Part shown: in pieces, positions 1 to 7,662 of the stretch
How the letters are laid out: each line of letters starts with the position of its first letter
Position numbering within the stretch: position 1 is the stretch's first letter
Assembly: GCA_017441845.1 (NCBI GenBank)
Contig: JAFRVB010000008.1
Location: 1-46,142 of the forward strand
Length of the DNA: 46,142 bases
From: Bacilli bacterium
GTDB lineage: Bacteria; Bacillota_I; Bacilli_A; RF39; UBA660
Direction of reading: 5' to 3'
Made by a program: the position numbers and the translations under genes
Notes under the pieces: generated by a model
What the model saw: only the letters and a program-made list of their open reading frames with translations
What the model was told of the DNA's origin: nothing
Database searches by the model: none

Positions 1-51
1 AAATTAGGGAAATCCTCTGGGGAAGGTTTTTATAAATACGACAAATCATAA
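1..51 (+). CDS. 3-hydroxyacyl-CoA dehydrogenase, C-terminal end only (partial)
   Basis: The first 16 codons are open in plus frame 1 and stop with TAA at 49-51. They read KLGKSSGEGFYKYDKS, which matches the usual C-terminus of 3-hydroxybutyryl/3-hydroxyacyl-CoA dehydrogenases (pattern LGRKSGKGFYDYSK). The enzyme interconverts 3-hydroxyacyl-CoA and acetoacyl-CoA with NAD(P)H, as in butyrate-type fermentation or fatty-acid metabolism. The rest lies left of the window, so the exact substrate class cannot be fixed. The gene faces the mgtC-like gene, and the hairpin at 170-189 probably ends both. The assignment rests only on this short signature tail. Confidence 0.6.
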   Translation, partial: KLGKSSGEGFYKYDKS

Positions 52-93
52 TCATTTGCAAATGTCATAATGTTGTGTTATATTTTATTTAGC

Positions 94-112
94 AATTGAG
101 AAAATCTCAATT
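94..112 (+). other. small inverted repeat after the dehydrogenase tail
   Basis: A perfect 8-bp inverted repeat (AATTGAGA, loop AAA, TCTCAATT) lies 40 bases after the stop at 49-51. It has no T-run on either side, so it is more likely an mRNA 3' stabiliser or a chance palindrome than a terminator. Nothing else is recognisable between 52 and 169. Confidence 0.35.
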
Positions 113-169
113 CATAGATTTGTGCCGATTTTTCGTAAACATGTTAAATTTGGGCCCCATATAAAAAAT

Positions 170-194
170 AACTAGTCAAAAGACTAGTTTTTTT
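170..194. terminator. bidirectional terminator between convergent genes
   Basis: AACTAGTC (170-177), loop AAAA and GACTAGTT (182-189) form an 8-bp stem. A T-run follows on the plus strand, and ATTTTTTAT follows on the minus strand. It can end both the plus-strand dehydrogenase and the minus-strand mgtC-like gene. Confidence 0.85.
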
Positions 195-882
195 ATTGTC
201 CATCTTCAGTAAGAGTATCATTCATTATCTCATGAGACCAAGATATTTTATTTACTCCCTCTTCATCAGATAAATCTGTAATTAATGGATCTAAAAATTT
301 AATGTTTTTACTTACAAATACAAAATTTAAATGAACTGATCCTTTATTAGTAAAACTCTTTTCAAAACTTTCCATAGTAATATTATCTTTACTTACTTTA
401 TCAACTATCATACTTCTTACTTTCATTTCACTTTCTTCATCGCAACCAACTTTAATATTACATTTATTATAAACAACTCTATGTTTTTTATAAGAACTAT
501 GAGTTAAATATCTTAAAGCAAAATTGAATATTAAGATTAAAATTGTTCCGATAGTCGCTTCAAAAAGAAGACCACCAGAGCAAAGAACACCAACACTGGC
601 TACACACCAAAGTGTTGCGGCAGTATCAATACCAATTATCTTATTACCATGTTGCAAGATAACTCCAGCACCTAAGAAACCAACACCAGTAACTACAGCC
701 GCAGCTAATCTCATTTGATCTCCTTCAAGTCCACTAAAGACAAATGTAACAAACAAGAAAGCTCCTAATCCAACTAATAAATTAGTTCTTATACCTATAA
801 TTCTATAATGATATTGTCTTTCTAAACCTAATGCACTACATAATATTACACAAAAACATATTTTTACTAAAAATTCACTCAT
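193..882 (-). CDS. MgtC/SapB-family membrane protein
   Basis: This is an MgtC/SapB-family inner membrane protein of about 229 residues. The hallmarks are visible: GLERQ followed by GIRTNLLVGLGAFLF, then GVGFLGAGVI and GIDTAATLW, in about four hydrophobic segments spanning the first 130 residues. A soluble C-terminal domain of about 85 residues follows, in the position of the ACT-like regulatory domain of MgtC relatives. Family members are linked to Mg2+ limitation, membrane potential and F-ATPase control; the exact role of this one is unknown. I chose the ATG at 882 because AAAGGGG (896-890) is 7 nt upstream of it, while the ATG at 888 is only 1 nt from that site. The ribosome binding site overlaps the stop of the preceding gene, so the two are translationally linked. 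Confidence 0.85.
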   Translation of the reverse strand: MSEFLVKICFCVILCSALGLERQYHYRIIGIRTNLLVGLGAFLFVTFVFSGLEGDQMRLAAAVVTGVGFLGAGVILQHGNKIIGIDTAATLWCVASVGVLCSGGLLFEATIGTILILIFNFALRYLTHSSYKKHRVVYNKCNIKVGCDEESEMKVRSMIVDKVSKDNITMESFEKSFTNKGSVHLNFVFVSKNIKFLDPLITDLSDEEGVNKISWSHEIMNDTLTEDGQ

Positions 883-894
883 AAACATACCCCT

Positions 895-1467
895 TTATAC
901 ATAGATTTTATATTTCTTTAATATTTTTAATACCTTATCAATATCTTTACTCTTATTAGTAATTTTATTATCTCCTTTTCCTATTAATATTATCTCTATA
1001 TCATCTTTTATCATAGATATAGATATTTCTCCATAATCATTCATTTCATTCTTAGTAGAATATTTTTCTTGTATTGTTTCTCTATATTTTAATAATTTAT
1101 CTAGATCTTTATCATCTATACTTTCTACTTTTCTTGTTAAACATTCTTTTGAATCATAAGAGTTCTTTTCACCACAATTAAATAAGTAAATATCCCCACT
1201 ATCCATTATCATTTCTCCATAATAAACATATGACCAAGCATAATTAGAATATGAAAACTCAATTAATTTATTATTATTACTATTAATATATCTAGTAGTA
1301 GCATTAACATTAGTCATCCTAGGATAATGAATACTCATATTACCTATTTTATCTGTTCTATCATCATTAGTATACATAATCACTATTAATAATACTAATA
1401 TAGCTAATATAATACCAAATACTAATAATGGAATATTATTCTTAATAGCCTTTCTCTTACTCTTCAT
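895..1467 (-). CDS. membrane-anchored protein of unknown function
   Basis: I do not recognise this 190-residue protein. It has a basic start (MKSKRKAIKNN), one strongly hydrophobic segment at about residues 13-31, and then a hydrophilic domain presumably outside the cell. The domain has two cysteines, in FNCGEKN and KECLTRK, about 10 residues apart, that could form a disulfide. The C-terminal third is Lys/Asp/Ile rich. It is the first gene of an operon with the mgtC-like gene: its stop overlaps that gene's ribosome binding site. AGGTGG lies just upstream of the ATG and a promoter lies at 1484-1492. Confidence 0.75.
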   Translation of the reverse strand: MKSKRKAIKNNIPLLVFGIILAILVLLIVIMYTNDDRTDKIGNMSIHYPRMTNVNATTRYINSNNNKLIEFSYSNYAWSYVYYGEMIMDSGDIYLFNCGEKNSYDSKECLTRKVESIDDKDLDKLLKYRETIQEKYSTKNEMNDYGEISISMIKDDIEIILIGKGDNKITNKSKDIDKVLKILKKYKIYV

Positions 1468-1483
1468 ATTACCACCTATTAAA

Positions 1484-1492
1484 ATTATAACA
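1484..1492 (-). promoter_or_regulatory. extended -10 promoter of the 895-1467 / mgtC-like operon
   Basis: The minus strand reads TGTTATAAT, a perfect extended -10 element, about 20 nt before the ATG at 1467. It sits directly after the T-tail of the terminator that ends the secreted protein gene at 1505. Confidence 0.6.
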
Positions 1493-1497
1493 TAAAA

Positions 1498-1518
1498 AAA
1501 GATATTAATTATATCTTT
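1498..1518 (-). terminator. terminator of the secreted surface protein gene
   Basis: On the minus strand AAAGATAT, a 5-nt loop and ATATCTTT form an 8-bp stem followed by T residues. The stop codon (1505-1507) is inside the hairpin. Confidence 0.75.
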
Positions 1519-2521
1519 TTAACATTCTTCCAAATATTAGTAATCCACTAAGTATAGAAATCATTCCAACAAGAGCAAGAATTAAACTTTGATTAGCAGC
1601 AGTATTACCAACTTTAACTACATCAATAACTTCATCATCAACATCTCCAAAGTCACCAACATAGTCATCTCCTAAAGTTGACATATCTATTTGATCAATA
1701 TAATTACCCATACCACTAATAATACTAAACATAATAGCTTTATCACCAGTATTCACAGTATTTATATCAAAGTTTTCACTTTCTGAAAATAAACCATAAT
1801 TTAAACCACTTATTCCATCATCAATATTATCTTGAGTAAGATCAGTAGTAATATCTATTTTATCAATAGGTGCGCCAACATCTTCAGGATCAATATCATT
1901 ATAAGTAAATAAGTTTAACATTTGTACTGTAGAGAAAGCTGTTCCTGCAGTTAAAGCTTTAGTTTCATACGCTGGTTTAGCTAAATTAATACCAGTATCT
2001 ATTTCATCATCACCAGTAAAAGCTTGTGCAAAAAGTTTTGGAAATTCAGCAATCACTGTTCTATATCCATTAATTTGTGTAAATGATTTATAATTTGATG
2101 GAAATGAATTAACAGTATATTTTAATTCTATATCTCCATAATACTTTTTAGTCTTATCAAAAGTTTGTGCTTCTAAGAAATCACTTAAACTTTCATCATC
2201 GAATGAATTTGCTATTTCAACTAAAGTTAAATCTAATGTTTGATCATTTGAAACTTTTAATTGTTTAGGAGTTGAATTAGTACCAGTAAAATAAGCACTA
2301 ATATCAGCAGCAGGTATTTCAAATGTAATAGGATTATCAAACATAGTAATAGATGAAGCATTTGCATCATCATTATATACATATAAATTTACTTGAACAC
2401 CATTGATAGTTACATTGAAATCACCAATATTAAAAGTTTGAGCCATTTCTGCTTTAACATCAACTACTCCTATAAATAAAAATACAAATAACATAAGTGT
2501 AAAATATCTTAATTTTTTCAT
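1505..2521 (-). CDS. secreted, C-terminally anchored surface protein
   Basis: This is an exported protein of 338 residues with an unknown central region. The N-terminus is a clear signal peptide (MKKLRYFTLMLFVFLFIGVVDVKA, cleavage likely after VKA). The C-terminus is hydrophobic for about 20 residues (SLILALVGMISILSGLLIFG) and ends RMLKRYN, the layout of a wall-anchoring signal. No LPxTG is present. The residues just before the hydrophobic stretch are VGNTAANQ, which could be a non-canonical sorting motif, or the helix may simply anchor the protein in the membrane. The ectodomain is acidic (Asp-rich) and beta-like. It stands alone between its own terminator and the glmS terminator. I infer a structural or adhesive role only from this layout. 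Confidence 0.75.
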   Translation of the reverse strand: MKKLRYFTLMLFVFLFIGVVDVKAEMAQTFNIGDFNVTINGVQVNLYVYNDDANASSITMFDNPITFEIPAADISAYFTGTNSTPKQLKVSNDQTLDLTLVEIANSFDDESLSDFLEAQTFDKTKKYYGDIELKYTVNSFPSNYKSFTQINGYRTVIAEFPKLFAQAFTGDDEIDTGINLAKPAYETKALTAGTAFSTVQMLNLFTYNDIDPEDVGAPIDKIDITTDLTQDNIDDGISGLNYGLFSESENFDINTVNTGDKAIMFSIISGMGNYIDQIDMSTLGDDYVGDFGDVDDEVIDVVKVGNTAANQSLILALVGMISILSGLLIFGRMLKRYN

Positions 2522-2537
2522 ATCATCACCTATTTTA

Positions 2538-2565
2538 ATTATATATCAAACATATCTAATGTACA
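2538..2565 (-). promoter_or_regulatory. probable promoter of the secreted surface protein gene
   Basis: On the minus strand TGTACA (2565-2560), a 16-nt spacer and TATAAT (2543-2538) precede AGGTGATGAT and the ATG at 2521. The -35 is imperfect, so confidence is moderate. Confidence 0.45.
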
Positions 2566-2608
2566 CGTTTACTAAATTAAAAAAAAGATTATTTACGTAA
2601 ACTAAATT
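2566..2608. repeat. 13-nt direct repeat upstream of the surface protein gene
   Basis: CGTTTACTAAATT (2566-2578) and CGTAAACTAAATT (2596-2608) are near-identical copies spaced exactly 30 bases apart. They lie just upstream of the putative promoter and may be a regulator binding pair. This is inference; the region is AT-rich. Confidence 0.3.
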
Positions 2609-2617
2609 TCATATAAA

Positions 2618-2643
2618 AAAGATTATATTTATATATAATCTTT
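2618..2643 (-). terminator. glmS terminator
   Basis: On the minus strand AAAGATTATA, a 6-nt loop and TATAATCTTT form a 10-bp stem followed by TTTATATG. It begins at the glmS stop codon (2643-2645). Confidence 0.75.
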
Positions 2644-4385
2644 TATTCTACAGTAACACTTTTAGCTAAATTTTTAGGTTTATCTATATCACAACCTCTT
2701 TTAAATGCTACATAGTATGCAATTATCTGTAATACAGGTACTACAAGTATAGGTTGTAATTTACTATGTACTTTAGGTACTATTATTTGATCTTCATATT
2801 TAGTTTCTTCAGTACCAACATATATAGCTTTAGCACCACGAGAGATAGCCTCCTCTAGATTAGATATCGTTTTATCGCGAATGAAGTCATCAGTTACAAT
2901 ACCAAAAACAACAGTTCCATCTTCAACAAGTGAAATAGTACCATGTTTTAACTCCCCTGCTTGGTAAGCATCACTATGGATATATGATACTTCTTTTAAT
3001 TTTAAACTTCCTTCTAAACAAATCGCATAATCTATCTTTCTACCTATAAAGAAAACATCATCTCTTACATATATTTGATCTGCTAATTTTTTGAAATAAC
3101 CTGTTCTATCTAAAAGTACATTTAATTGTTGTGGTAATTTCTTTAAGTCTTTTAAATATTTATTATCAGGATTCATCTTATAAGATAATAAACTTAGTAT
3201 TAATACTTGTAAGATATAAGCTTTTGTTGTTGCGACAGCTACTTCTCTACCCGCTTCAATTAATACTTTATAAGTAGATTCTCTAGCTATAGTAGAGCCA
3301 TCTACATTGACAATTGCTAAAGTATCAATCCCCTCTTCCGTAGCTTTTCTCATAGCTGCTATCGTATCAGCTGTTTCACCTGATTGAGATATTAATATTA
3401 CTAAAGTTTTATCATCATAAATAATATTACGATAACGATATTCACTCGCAACATCACATTCTACTCTTATACCATCTTCTTCAAATAAGTTTTTAGCTAT
3501 CATACCAGCATAATAAGCAGAACCACATCCAATAATATGAATATTATCATATTTACTTAAATCAGGTAAAGCATCTAAATTATCAGCATATTTATTAATA
3601 ATATGATCAACTAATACTGGTTCTTCCATTATCTCTTTTAACATATAATGAGGATACCCATGTAAATCGTTATCTTCATCAGTTAGATTACTAGTCATAA
3701 CTTCTCTATGTATTTCTTTACCATCTTTGACTATTTTATAACCATTATCATCTATAACAACTATTTCATTTTCACCTAATAAAGAATATTTATTTGTATA
3801 ATTTAAAATAGCTCCAATATCACTAGTAACAAAAGTACCTTTATCACTAATTCCTAAAATTAAAGGAGATTCACATCTAACAGCATATAACTTATCACTA
3901 TCATCACAAATAATAGCAAGAGCATAACTACCCTTTAAATCATCAATAGCTTTAGCTATTGCCTCCTCCAGAGAATTCTCATAATAGAAATCTATAAGTG
4001 CGGCAATGACTTCAGTATCAGTATTAGAGTTAAACCCCACACCCTTCGAAATCAAATTATCTTTTATTTCTTTAGCATTCTCAATAATACCATTATGAAC
4101 TAAAGTGATTTTTCCAACTCGATGTGGATGAGCATTTTCTTCATTAACTTCACCATGAGTAGCCCATCTAGTATGCGCAATACCCATGTCAGTATCTATT
4201 AGCTCAGTCTTCTTTACTTTCTCTTCTAAATCACTGATTCTACCAACACTTTTGATTATTTGAATATCTTTCCCTTTTAAAGCAATACCACTACTATCAT
4301 AACCACGATATTCTAACTTCTTTAAGCCTGAAATCAGTACATCTATGACATTGTCTTTACCTTTATATCCGATTATTCCACACAT
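2643..4385 (-). CDS. glmS: glutamine--fructose-6-phosphate aminotransferase
   Basis: GlmS makes glucosamine-6-phosphate from fructose-6-phosphate and glutamine, the first committed step to UDP-GlcNAc and peptidoglycan. The 580 residues start MCGIIGYKG; Cys2 is the glutaminase nucleophile after Met removal. Glutaminase signatures GIAHTRWATHG and LVHNGIIEN follow. The two SIS (sugar isomerase) domains carry GCGSAYYAG, ISQSGETADT and the EGSLKLKEVSYIHSDAYQAGELKHG region. The C-terminus LAKSVTVE is typical of the family. Length is close to the usual 600. The leader contains a glmS ribozyme, so expression should be shut down by glucosamine-6-phosphate. AGGGAGG lies 8 nt upstream of the ATG. Confidence 0.97.
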   Translation of the reverse strand: MCGIIGYKGKDNVIDVLISGLKKLEYRGYDSSGIALKGKDIQIIKSVGRISDLEEKVKKTELIDTDMGIAHTRWATHGEVNEENAHPHRVGKITLVHNGIIENAKEIKDNLISKGVGFNSNTDTEVIAALIDFYYENSLEEAIAKAIDDLKGSYALAIICDDSDKLYAVRCESPLILGISDKGTFVTSDIGAILNYTNKYSLLGENEIVVIDDNGYKIVKDGKEIHREVMTSNLTDEDNDLHGYPHYMLKEIMEEPVLVDHIINKYADNLDALPDLSKYDNIHIIGCGSAYYAGMIAKNLFEEDGIRVECDVASEYRYRNIIYDDKTLVILISQSGETADTIAAMRKATEEGIDTLAIVNVDGSTIARESTYKVLIEAGREVAVATTKAYILQVLILSLLSYKMNPDNKYLKDLKKLPQQLNVLLDRTGYFKKLADQIYVRDDVFFIGRKIDYAICLEGSLKLKEVSYIHSDAYQAGELKHGTISLVEDGTVVFGIVTDDFIRDKTISNLEEAISRGAKAIYVGTEETKYEDQIIVPKVHSKLQPILVVPVLQIIAYYVAFKRGCDIDKPKNLAKSVTVE

Positions 4386-4412
4386 ATAAAAAACCTCCCT
4401 AAAAGATATAGT

Positions 4413-4543
4413 GAGGATATATACTTTGTTATAATTTTGATTTTACTTTTTAATATATATCTAACGAAGCACTTACTCCGTAGTAGCACCCGCCGAATTT
4501 TCGATAACTACTAACCTCGTCAACTATTTCTAGTTCTGGCGCT
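4413..4543 (-). ncRNA. glmS ribozyme/riboswitch in the glmS leader
   Basis: The minus strand from 4543 matches the glmS ribozyme core: AGCGCCAGAACT at the cleavage site, GTTGACGAGG, TTATCGAAAATTCGGCGGG and GTGCTACTACGGAGTAAG. Closing arms follow near 4461-4452 (GATATATATT) and 4424-4415 (AGTATATATC). In known members, glucosamine-6-phosphate acts as coenzyme and cleavage occurs between A-1 (4543) and G+1 (4542); the cleaved mRNA is then degraded. The element ends about 30 nt before the glmS start. The 3' boundary is my estimate from the P4 arms. Confidence 0.93.
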
Positions 4544-4619
4544 ATACAAATAATACAACCTTTCATTACTTGTATTTAATTTAATATTAACATAAATACT
4601 AAAAAGTATAAATAAAAAA

Positions 4620-4643
4620 GGAGATGGTTTACATTCCATCTCC
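4620..4643 (-). terminator. terminator of the AAA+ gene
   Basis: On the minus strand GGAGATGG, an 8-nt loop and CCATCTCC form an 8-bp stem followed by TTTTTTATTT. The stop codon TAA (4631-4629) lies in the loop, so the terminator overlaps the last codons. Confidence 0.9.
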
Positions 4644-5573
4644 TAACTTTTCTAAAGGTTCTTTTCTAACTTCAAGCATTGCCTCTTCCTCTTTAAATAT
4701 TTCATCAAATTCAGGAATAGATTTTTTAATAACATCTGGATAAATATTCTTACTATTTAGAATAGCTAATCTAAAATCATTAATATTTACTTCTTTTCTA
4801 TTATCAAACAAAGCATTAGAGAAAGCTTGTTGCATCAAAGTTAATGTAACATCTGGGTATCTTGACCCAATCTCATAAATTCTTTTATATTCAGAAGTTA
4901 AATCTGTTAAAAACTCCATTAATCTTCTCTTCTTAAAATCTGTGTATAAAAGTTTAGCTCCAGTTCTCTTCTCTATCTTAGGAAGAGTACCTAATAATAT
5001 TTGAACATTTTCATTTCTAGTAGGTTCATTAATCTCAATCTTTTGAAAACGTCTAACAAAAGCTTTATCTCTTAAGATAAATCTTTCATATTCTTCAGAA
5101 GTAGTTGCTCCAATTACTTTAATATCTCCACGGTCTAAAGCAGGTTTAAATACATTCGCAAAATCTAGGCTCTCATCTTTATTACCCATTAAAGTATGAA
5201 CCTCATCAATAAACAAAATCAATTTAGATTTAGTTTTTATTTCATCAATTAAATTTTGTATTTTACTTTCACCAGTATTAGGATCTACTCCAAGTAAAGC
5301 AGAAGTATTCATCTTAATAACTGTATAATCTTTTAACAAATCAGGAACTAATCCCATTTGAATTCTCCAAGCAAGCCCTTCAACTACAGCAGTTTTACCA
5401 ACACCAGGTTTACCTGTTAATATCGCACTTTTATCAGGTGTTAAAAGTATTAAAACTAATTGTTTAATCTGTTCATCTCTACCTATAGCTGGATTAGTAA
5501 TATAATCTTTCTTTTGAAAATTCTCACCATATGTCTCCAACATACTAATTCTTTTTTCTTTAATATTATCCAT
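4629..5573 (-). CDS. stand-alone ClpA/ClpB D1-like AAA+ ATPase
   Basis: The protein is a single AAA+ domain of about 314 residues, closest in motifs to the first ATPase domain of ClpA/B/C. Counting from the upstream start: the NPAIGRDEQI box at 31-40, Walker A GKPGVGKT at 58-65, Walker B LILFIDE at 122-128 followed by VHTL, sensor 1 GATTSEEY at 159-166 and arginine finger RRF at 178-180. There is no Clp N-domain, M-domain, second ATPase ring or ClpP loop. The usual aromatic pore loop (KYRGE) is replaced by LLGVDPNTGES, so protein threading is doubtful. I chose the ATG at 5573 because GGTGA is 5 nt upstream; the ATG at 5585 lacks a site. It overlaps the preceding membrane-protein gene by 8 nt, suggesting they act together. 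Confidence 0.85.
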   Translation of the reverse strand: MDNIKEKRISMLETYGENFQKKDYITNPAIGRDEQIKQLVLILLTPDKSAILTGKPGVGKTAVVEGLAWRIQMGLVPDLLKDYTVIKMNTSALLGVDPNTGESKIQNLIDEIKTKSKLILFIDEVHTLMGNKDESLDFANVFKPALDRGDIKVIGATTSEEYERFILRDKAFVRRFQKIEINEPTRNENVQILLGTLPKIEKRTGAKLLYTDFKKRRLMEFLTDLTSEYKRIYEIGSRYPDVTLTLMQQAFSNALFDNRKEVNINDFRLAILNSKNIYPDVIKKSIPEFDEIFKEEEAMLEVRKEPLEKLGDGM

Positions 5574-6075
5574 TATTATCACCATCCAATAGACTTACAA
5601 TATTATCATAGTCTTCTTTAATAATCTTATATGAAGGATCATTCTTATAAGCCATATAATATTGATTTTCATCTACATATAAATATATATCATATTCTTT
5701 ATTAATATTTAATATAACAGTATATTTATCAGTTAATTCAAAATCTTTAACTACCCTCTTAGTATTAGTTTTACTATATCTATATATAATAAAATAAATA
5801 TATTTTATAGTAGAATCATCAGTAAAAGTCTTACTCTTATCTATTCTAGTAACAGTAATACTCTTAACATCAGAATAATTAACTTTTCCATTTAAAACAT
5901 CTAATTTTCTAGAATTCAAAGTATTAACAATAATTATTATCACTACTAAAGCAATAATAACTGATATTATAATTATCTTTTTCTTTTTACTTAATTTAGG
6001 TTCAATAACTTCACCATTCTCATCAGTTTTAGTTTTAAATATTTTAGATTTTATTTTATCAATTAAATTCTTCAT
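5566..6075 (-). CDS. single-pass membrane protein paired with the AAA+ ATPase
   Basis: I do not recognise this 169-residue protein. It has a basic cytosolic head of about 30 residues (rich in Lys), one transmembrane segment (IIIISVIIALVVIIIIV, about 33-50) and an extracellular domain of about 115 residues rich in Tyr, Lys and Asp with regular beta-like spacing. No signal peptide cleavage site is evident. Its 3' end overlaps the start of the Clp-D1-like ATPase gene, so the two are translationally coupled; a membrane partner or substrate of the ATPase is a reasonable guess. Confidence 0.75.
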   Translation of the reverse strand: MKNLIDKIKSKIFKTKTDENGEVIEPKLSKKKKIIIISVIIALVVIIIIVNTLNSRKLDVLNGKVNYSDVKSITVTRIDKSKTFTDDSTIKYIYFIIYRYSKTNTKRVVKDFELTDKYTVILNINKEYDIYLYVDENQYYMAYKNDPSYKIIKEDYDNIVSLLDGDNNG

Positions 6076-6091
6076 ACTTACACCTATAATA

Positions 6092-6120
6092 ATTATATTA
6101 AAAAATCTATATCAAGTAAA
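6092..6120 (-). promoter_or_regulatory. promoter of the membrane protein / AAA+ operon
   Basis: On the minus strand TTTACT (6120-6115), a 17-nt spacer and TATAAT (6097-6092) precede AGGTGTAAGT and the ATG at 6075, giving a very short leader. Confidence 0.6.
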
Positions 6121-6147
6121 CAAATACACTATTTACTTTACAAAAAA

Positions 6148-6165
6148 AGATGTATTTCTACATCT
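6148..6165 (-). terminator. terminator of the 9-8-7 operon (genes 6164-8304)
   Basis: On the minus strand AGATGTA, loop GAAA and TACATCT form a stem followed by seven T. The stop codon of the gene ending at 6164 lies in the first arm. Confidence 0.85.
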
Positions 6166-6670
6166 ATGATAATGCTTTATAAACTACATGTGAATTCTCT
6201 TCATATACATCATGTGGATGTTTATAATAAGCAGTGATTTGACCACCTTTATTAATTAAATGATCTACATTACTAGCTAATTTTGTTTTTACTAAGTTAG
6301 TTAATTCTAAATAATACAAGTCATAATTTCCATCTATATAATAAACATTATTAGAAGCTCCTGAAAATCCAGATAATTGCTCTGACTGGATTGCGCTAAC
6401 TGTAGTTGTTTTATCTCCACTACCAAATTCATTAGTATAAGTATATGTATTTGTATTAGAATTCTCATTAGAATTATTATTTGTACTTTCACTACTTTCA
6501 GATGAAGAATTATCTGTTGGTGTAGGTGTATTAGTAACTGTAGGAGTTACTATATCATTTTCAAAATCTGGTTTTACATTATCTTTAGCACTTAAATTAT
6601 AATATAAAGATATTACTATTATAATTACAAAGAAAGCAACTATAAAACCTATAAAACTATGTTTACTCAA
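6164..6670 (-). CDS. membrane-anchored protein with Ser/Thr/Asn-rich stalk
   Basis: This 168-residue protein has an uncleaved-looking N-terminal anchor (FIGFIVAFFVIIIVISLYY, about 6-24). A low-complexity stalk of Thr, Pro, Ser and Asn (about 40-75) follows, and then a small ectodomain of about 90 residues (DGNYDLYYLELTNLV and similar) of unknown fold. The stalk resembles wall-spanning linkers. The start is TTG at 6670, supported by GGAGGG six nt upstream; no in-frame ATG fits better. It is the last gene of an operon with the zinc-ribbon protein 23 nt upstream. Confidence 0.75.
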   Translation of the reverse strand: MSKHSFIGFIVAFFVIIIVISLYYNLSAKDNVKPDFENDIVTPTVTNTPTPTDNSSSESSESTNNNSNENSNTNTYTYTNEFGSGDKTTTVSAIQSEQLSGFSGASNNVYYIDGNYDLYYLELTNLVKTKLASNVDHLINKGGQITAYYKHPHDVYEENSHVVYKALS

Positions 6671-6693
6671 GTTAATCCCTCCAAAAAGATATT

Positions 6694-7659
6694 TTACGCT
6701 TCAATTCCACTTTTATCAACAAATTTTAATGATTTAGAAAATCTTTTAATATTATCAGAACAAAAACCATCATCATCTTTACTTACATTATAATTAATTG
6801 TATATGATTTCTCTCCATTTAAAGCCATATAAACATATCTAGTATAAATATACTTATTACTACTATAATTCTTTTTTTCAATATAATAATACCAAGTATG
6901 ACCATTTATATCATCAGTTAATAAATCATTACCATTAGCCCTTCTAGTAAAATATTCTTTTTCTGTTGAAGTATCATATTTAGTATAATTATAAACATAA
7001 ATAGTACAATAACGATTACCATTATTAGAAACATAACCATTACTACTAGTTCTTTCAAAACCAGTATAATCAAATTCTAATTCATTATCATCTTTTGGAT
7101 AAGTCTTTTCTTCTGTATTATTATAATTATTTTGTTGATAATCATAATCTTTTATTCCATAAAAAAGTAAAAACATCAACGCAGTTAAAAGAGATATTAT
7201 AACTATGACTATAAGTACATAAATTAATGGAGGAACAATACTAGTACCACCCTTTTTTCTACATAACTCTATTATTTCATGATTATTTAAACCACTATTA
7301 TTTAATTTAATATTTTTAACATCTTCACTAGCTTTATTTAAATACATTCCATTAACAAAAAATCCCAAAATTAAATTAGGTACTATAGGTATCCAAGAAA
7401 AAAACATAGCTATTAATATATATATAAAAGTATATAGATACATTTTTCTATAAAGTAAATATATTGGTCCTAAAAAGAAAGCACCTACATTAAAAGTACC
7501 ATTCTTAAACTTATCATATTTTTCTCCAACATATTCTTTTATATATTTTTCATCATCACTAATTGTCTTTTCTACAGTACCATCTTTTAGATTAGCACCA
7601 CAATATCTACAAAAATTAGCACCTTCTACAACTTCATTATTACATTTAGGACACTTCAT
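6694..7659 (-). CDS. zinc-ribbon DUF2628-like membrane protein
   Basis: The N-terminus is a zinc ribbon: CPKC at 3-6 and CRYC at 17-20. A cytosolic linker follows. A DUF2628-type membrane region then contains NVGAFFLGPIYLLYRKMYLY and further hydrophobic stretches up to about residue 105. After a basic loop, another membrane segment at about 145-170 (YVLIVIVIISLLTALMFLLFYG) is followed by a hydrophilic ectodomain of about 150 residues rich in Asn, Tyr and Asp. Proteins of this layout are common in Bacillota, and their function is unknown. The gene begins 3 nt after the stop of the preceding gene, so it is in the same operon. Confidence 0.75.
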   Translation of the reverse strand: MKCPKCNNEVVEGANFCRYCGANLKDGTVEKTISDDEKYIKEYVGEKYDKFKNGTFNVGAFFLGPIYLLYRKMYLYTFIYILIAMFFSWIPIVPNLILGFFVNGMYLNKASEDVKNIKLNNSGLNNHEIIELCRKKGGTSIVPPLIYVLIVIVIISLLTALMFLLFYGIKDYDYQQNNYNNTEEKTYPKDDNELEFDYTGFERTSSNGYVSNNGNRYCTIYVYNYTKYDTSTEKEYFTRRANGNDLLTDDINGHTWYYYIEKKNYSSNKYIYTRYVYMALNGEKSYTINYNVSKDDDGFCSDNIKRFSKSLKFVDKSGIEA

Positions 7660-7662
7660 TAT

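Noticed and set aside
154-160. GGGCCC-type GC-rich palindrome as a regulatory site
   Set aside because: A single 6-bp palindrome at the end of two convergent genes has no promoter near it.
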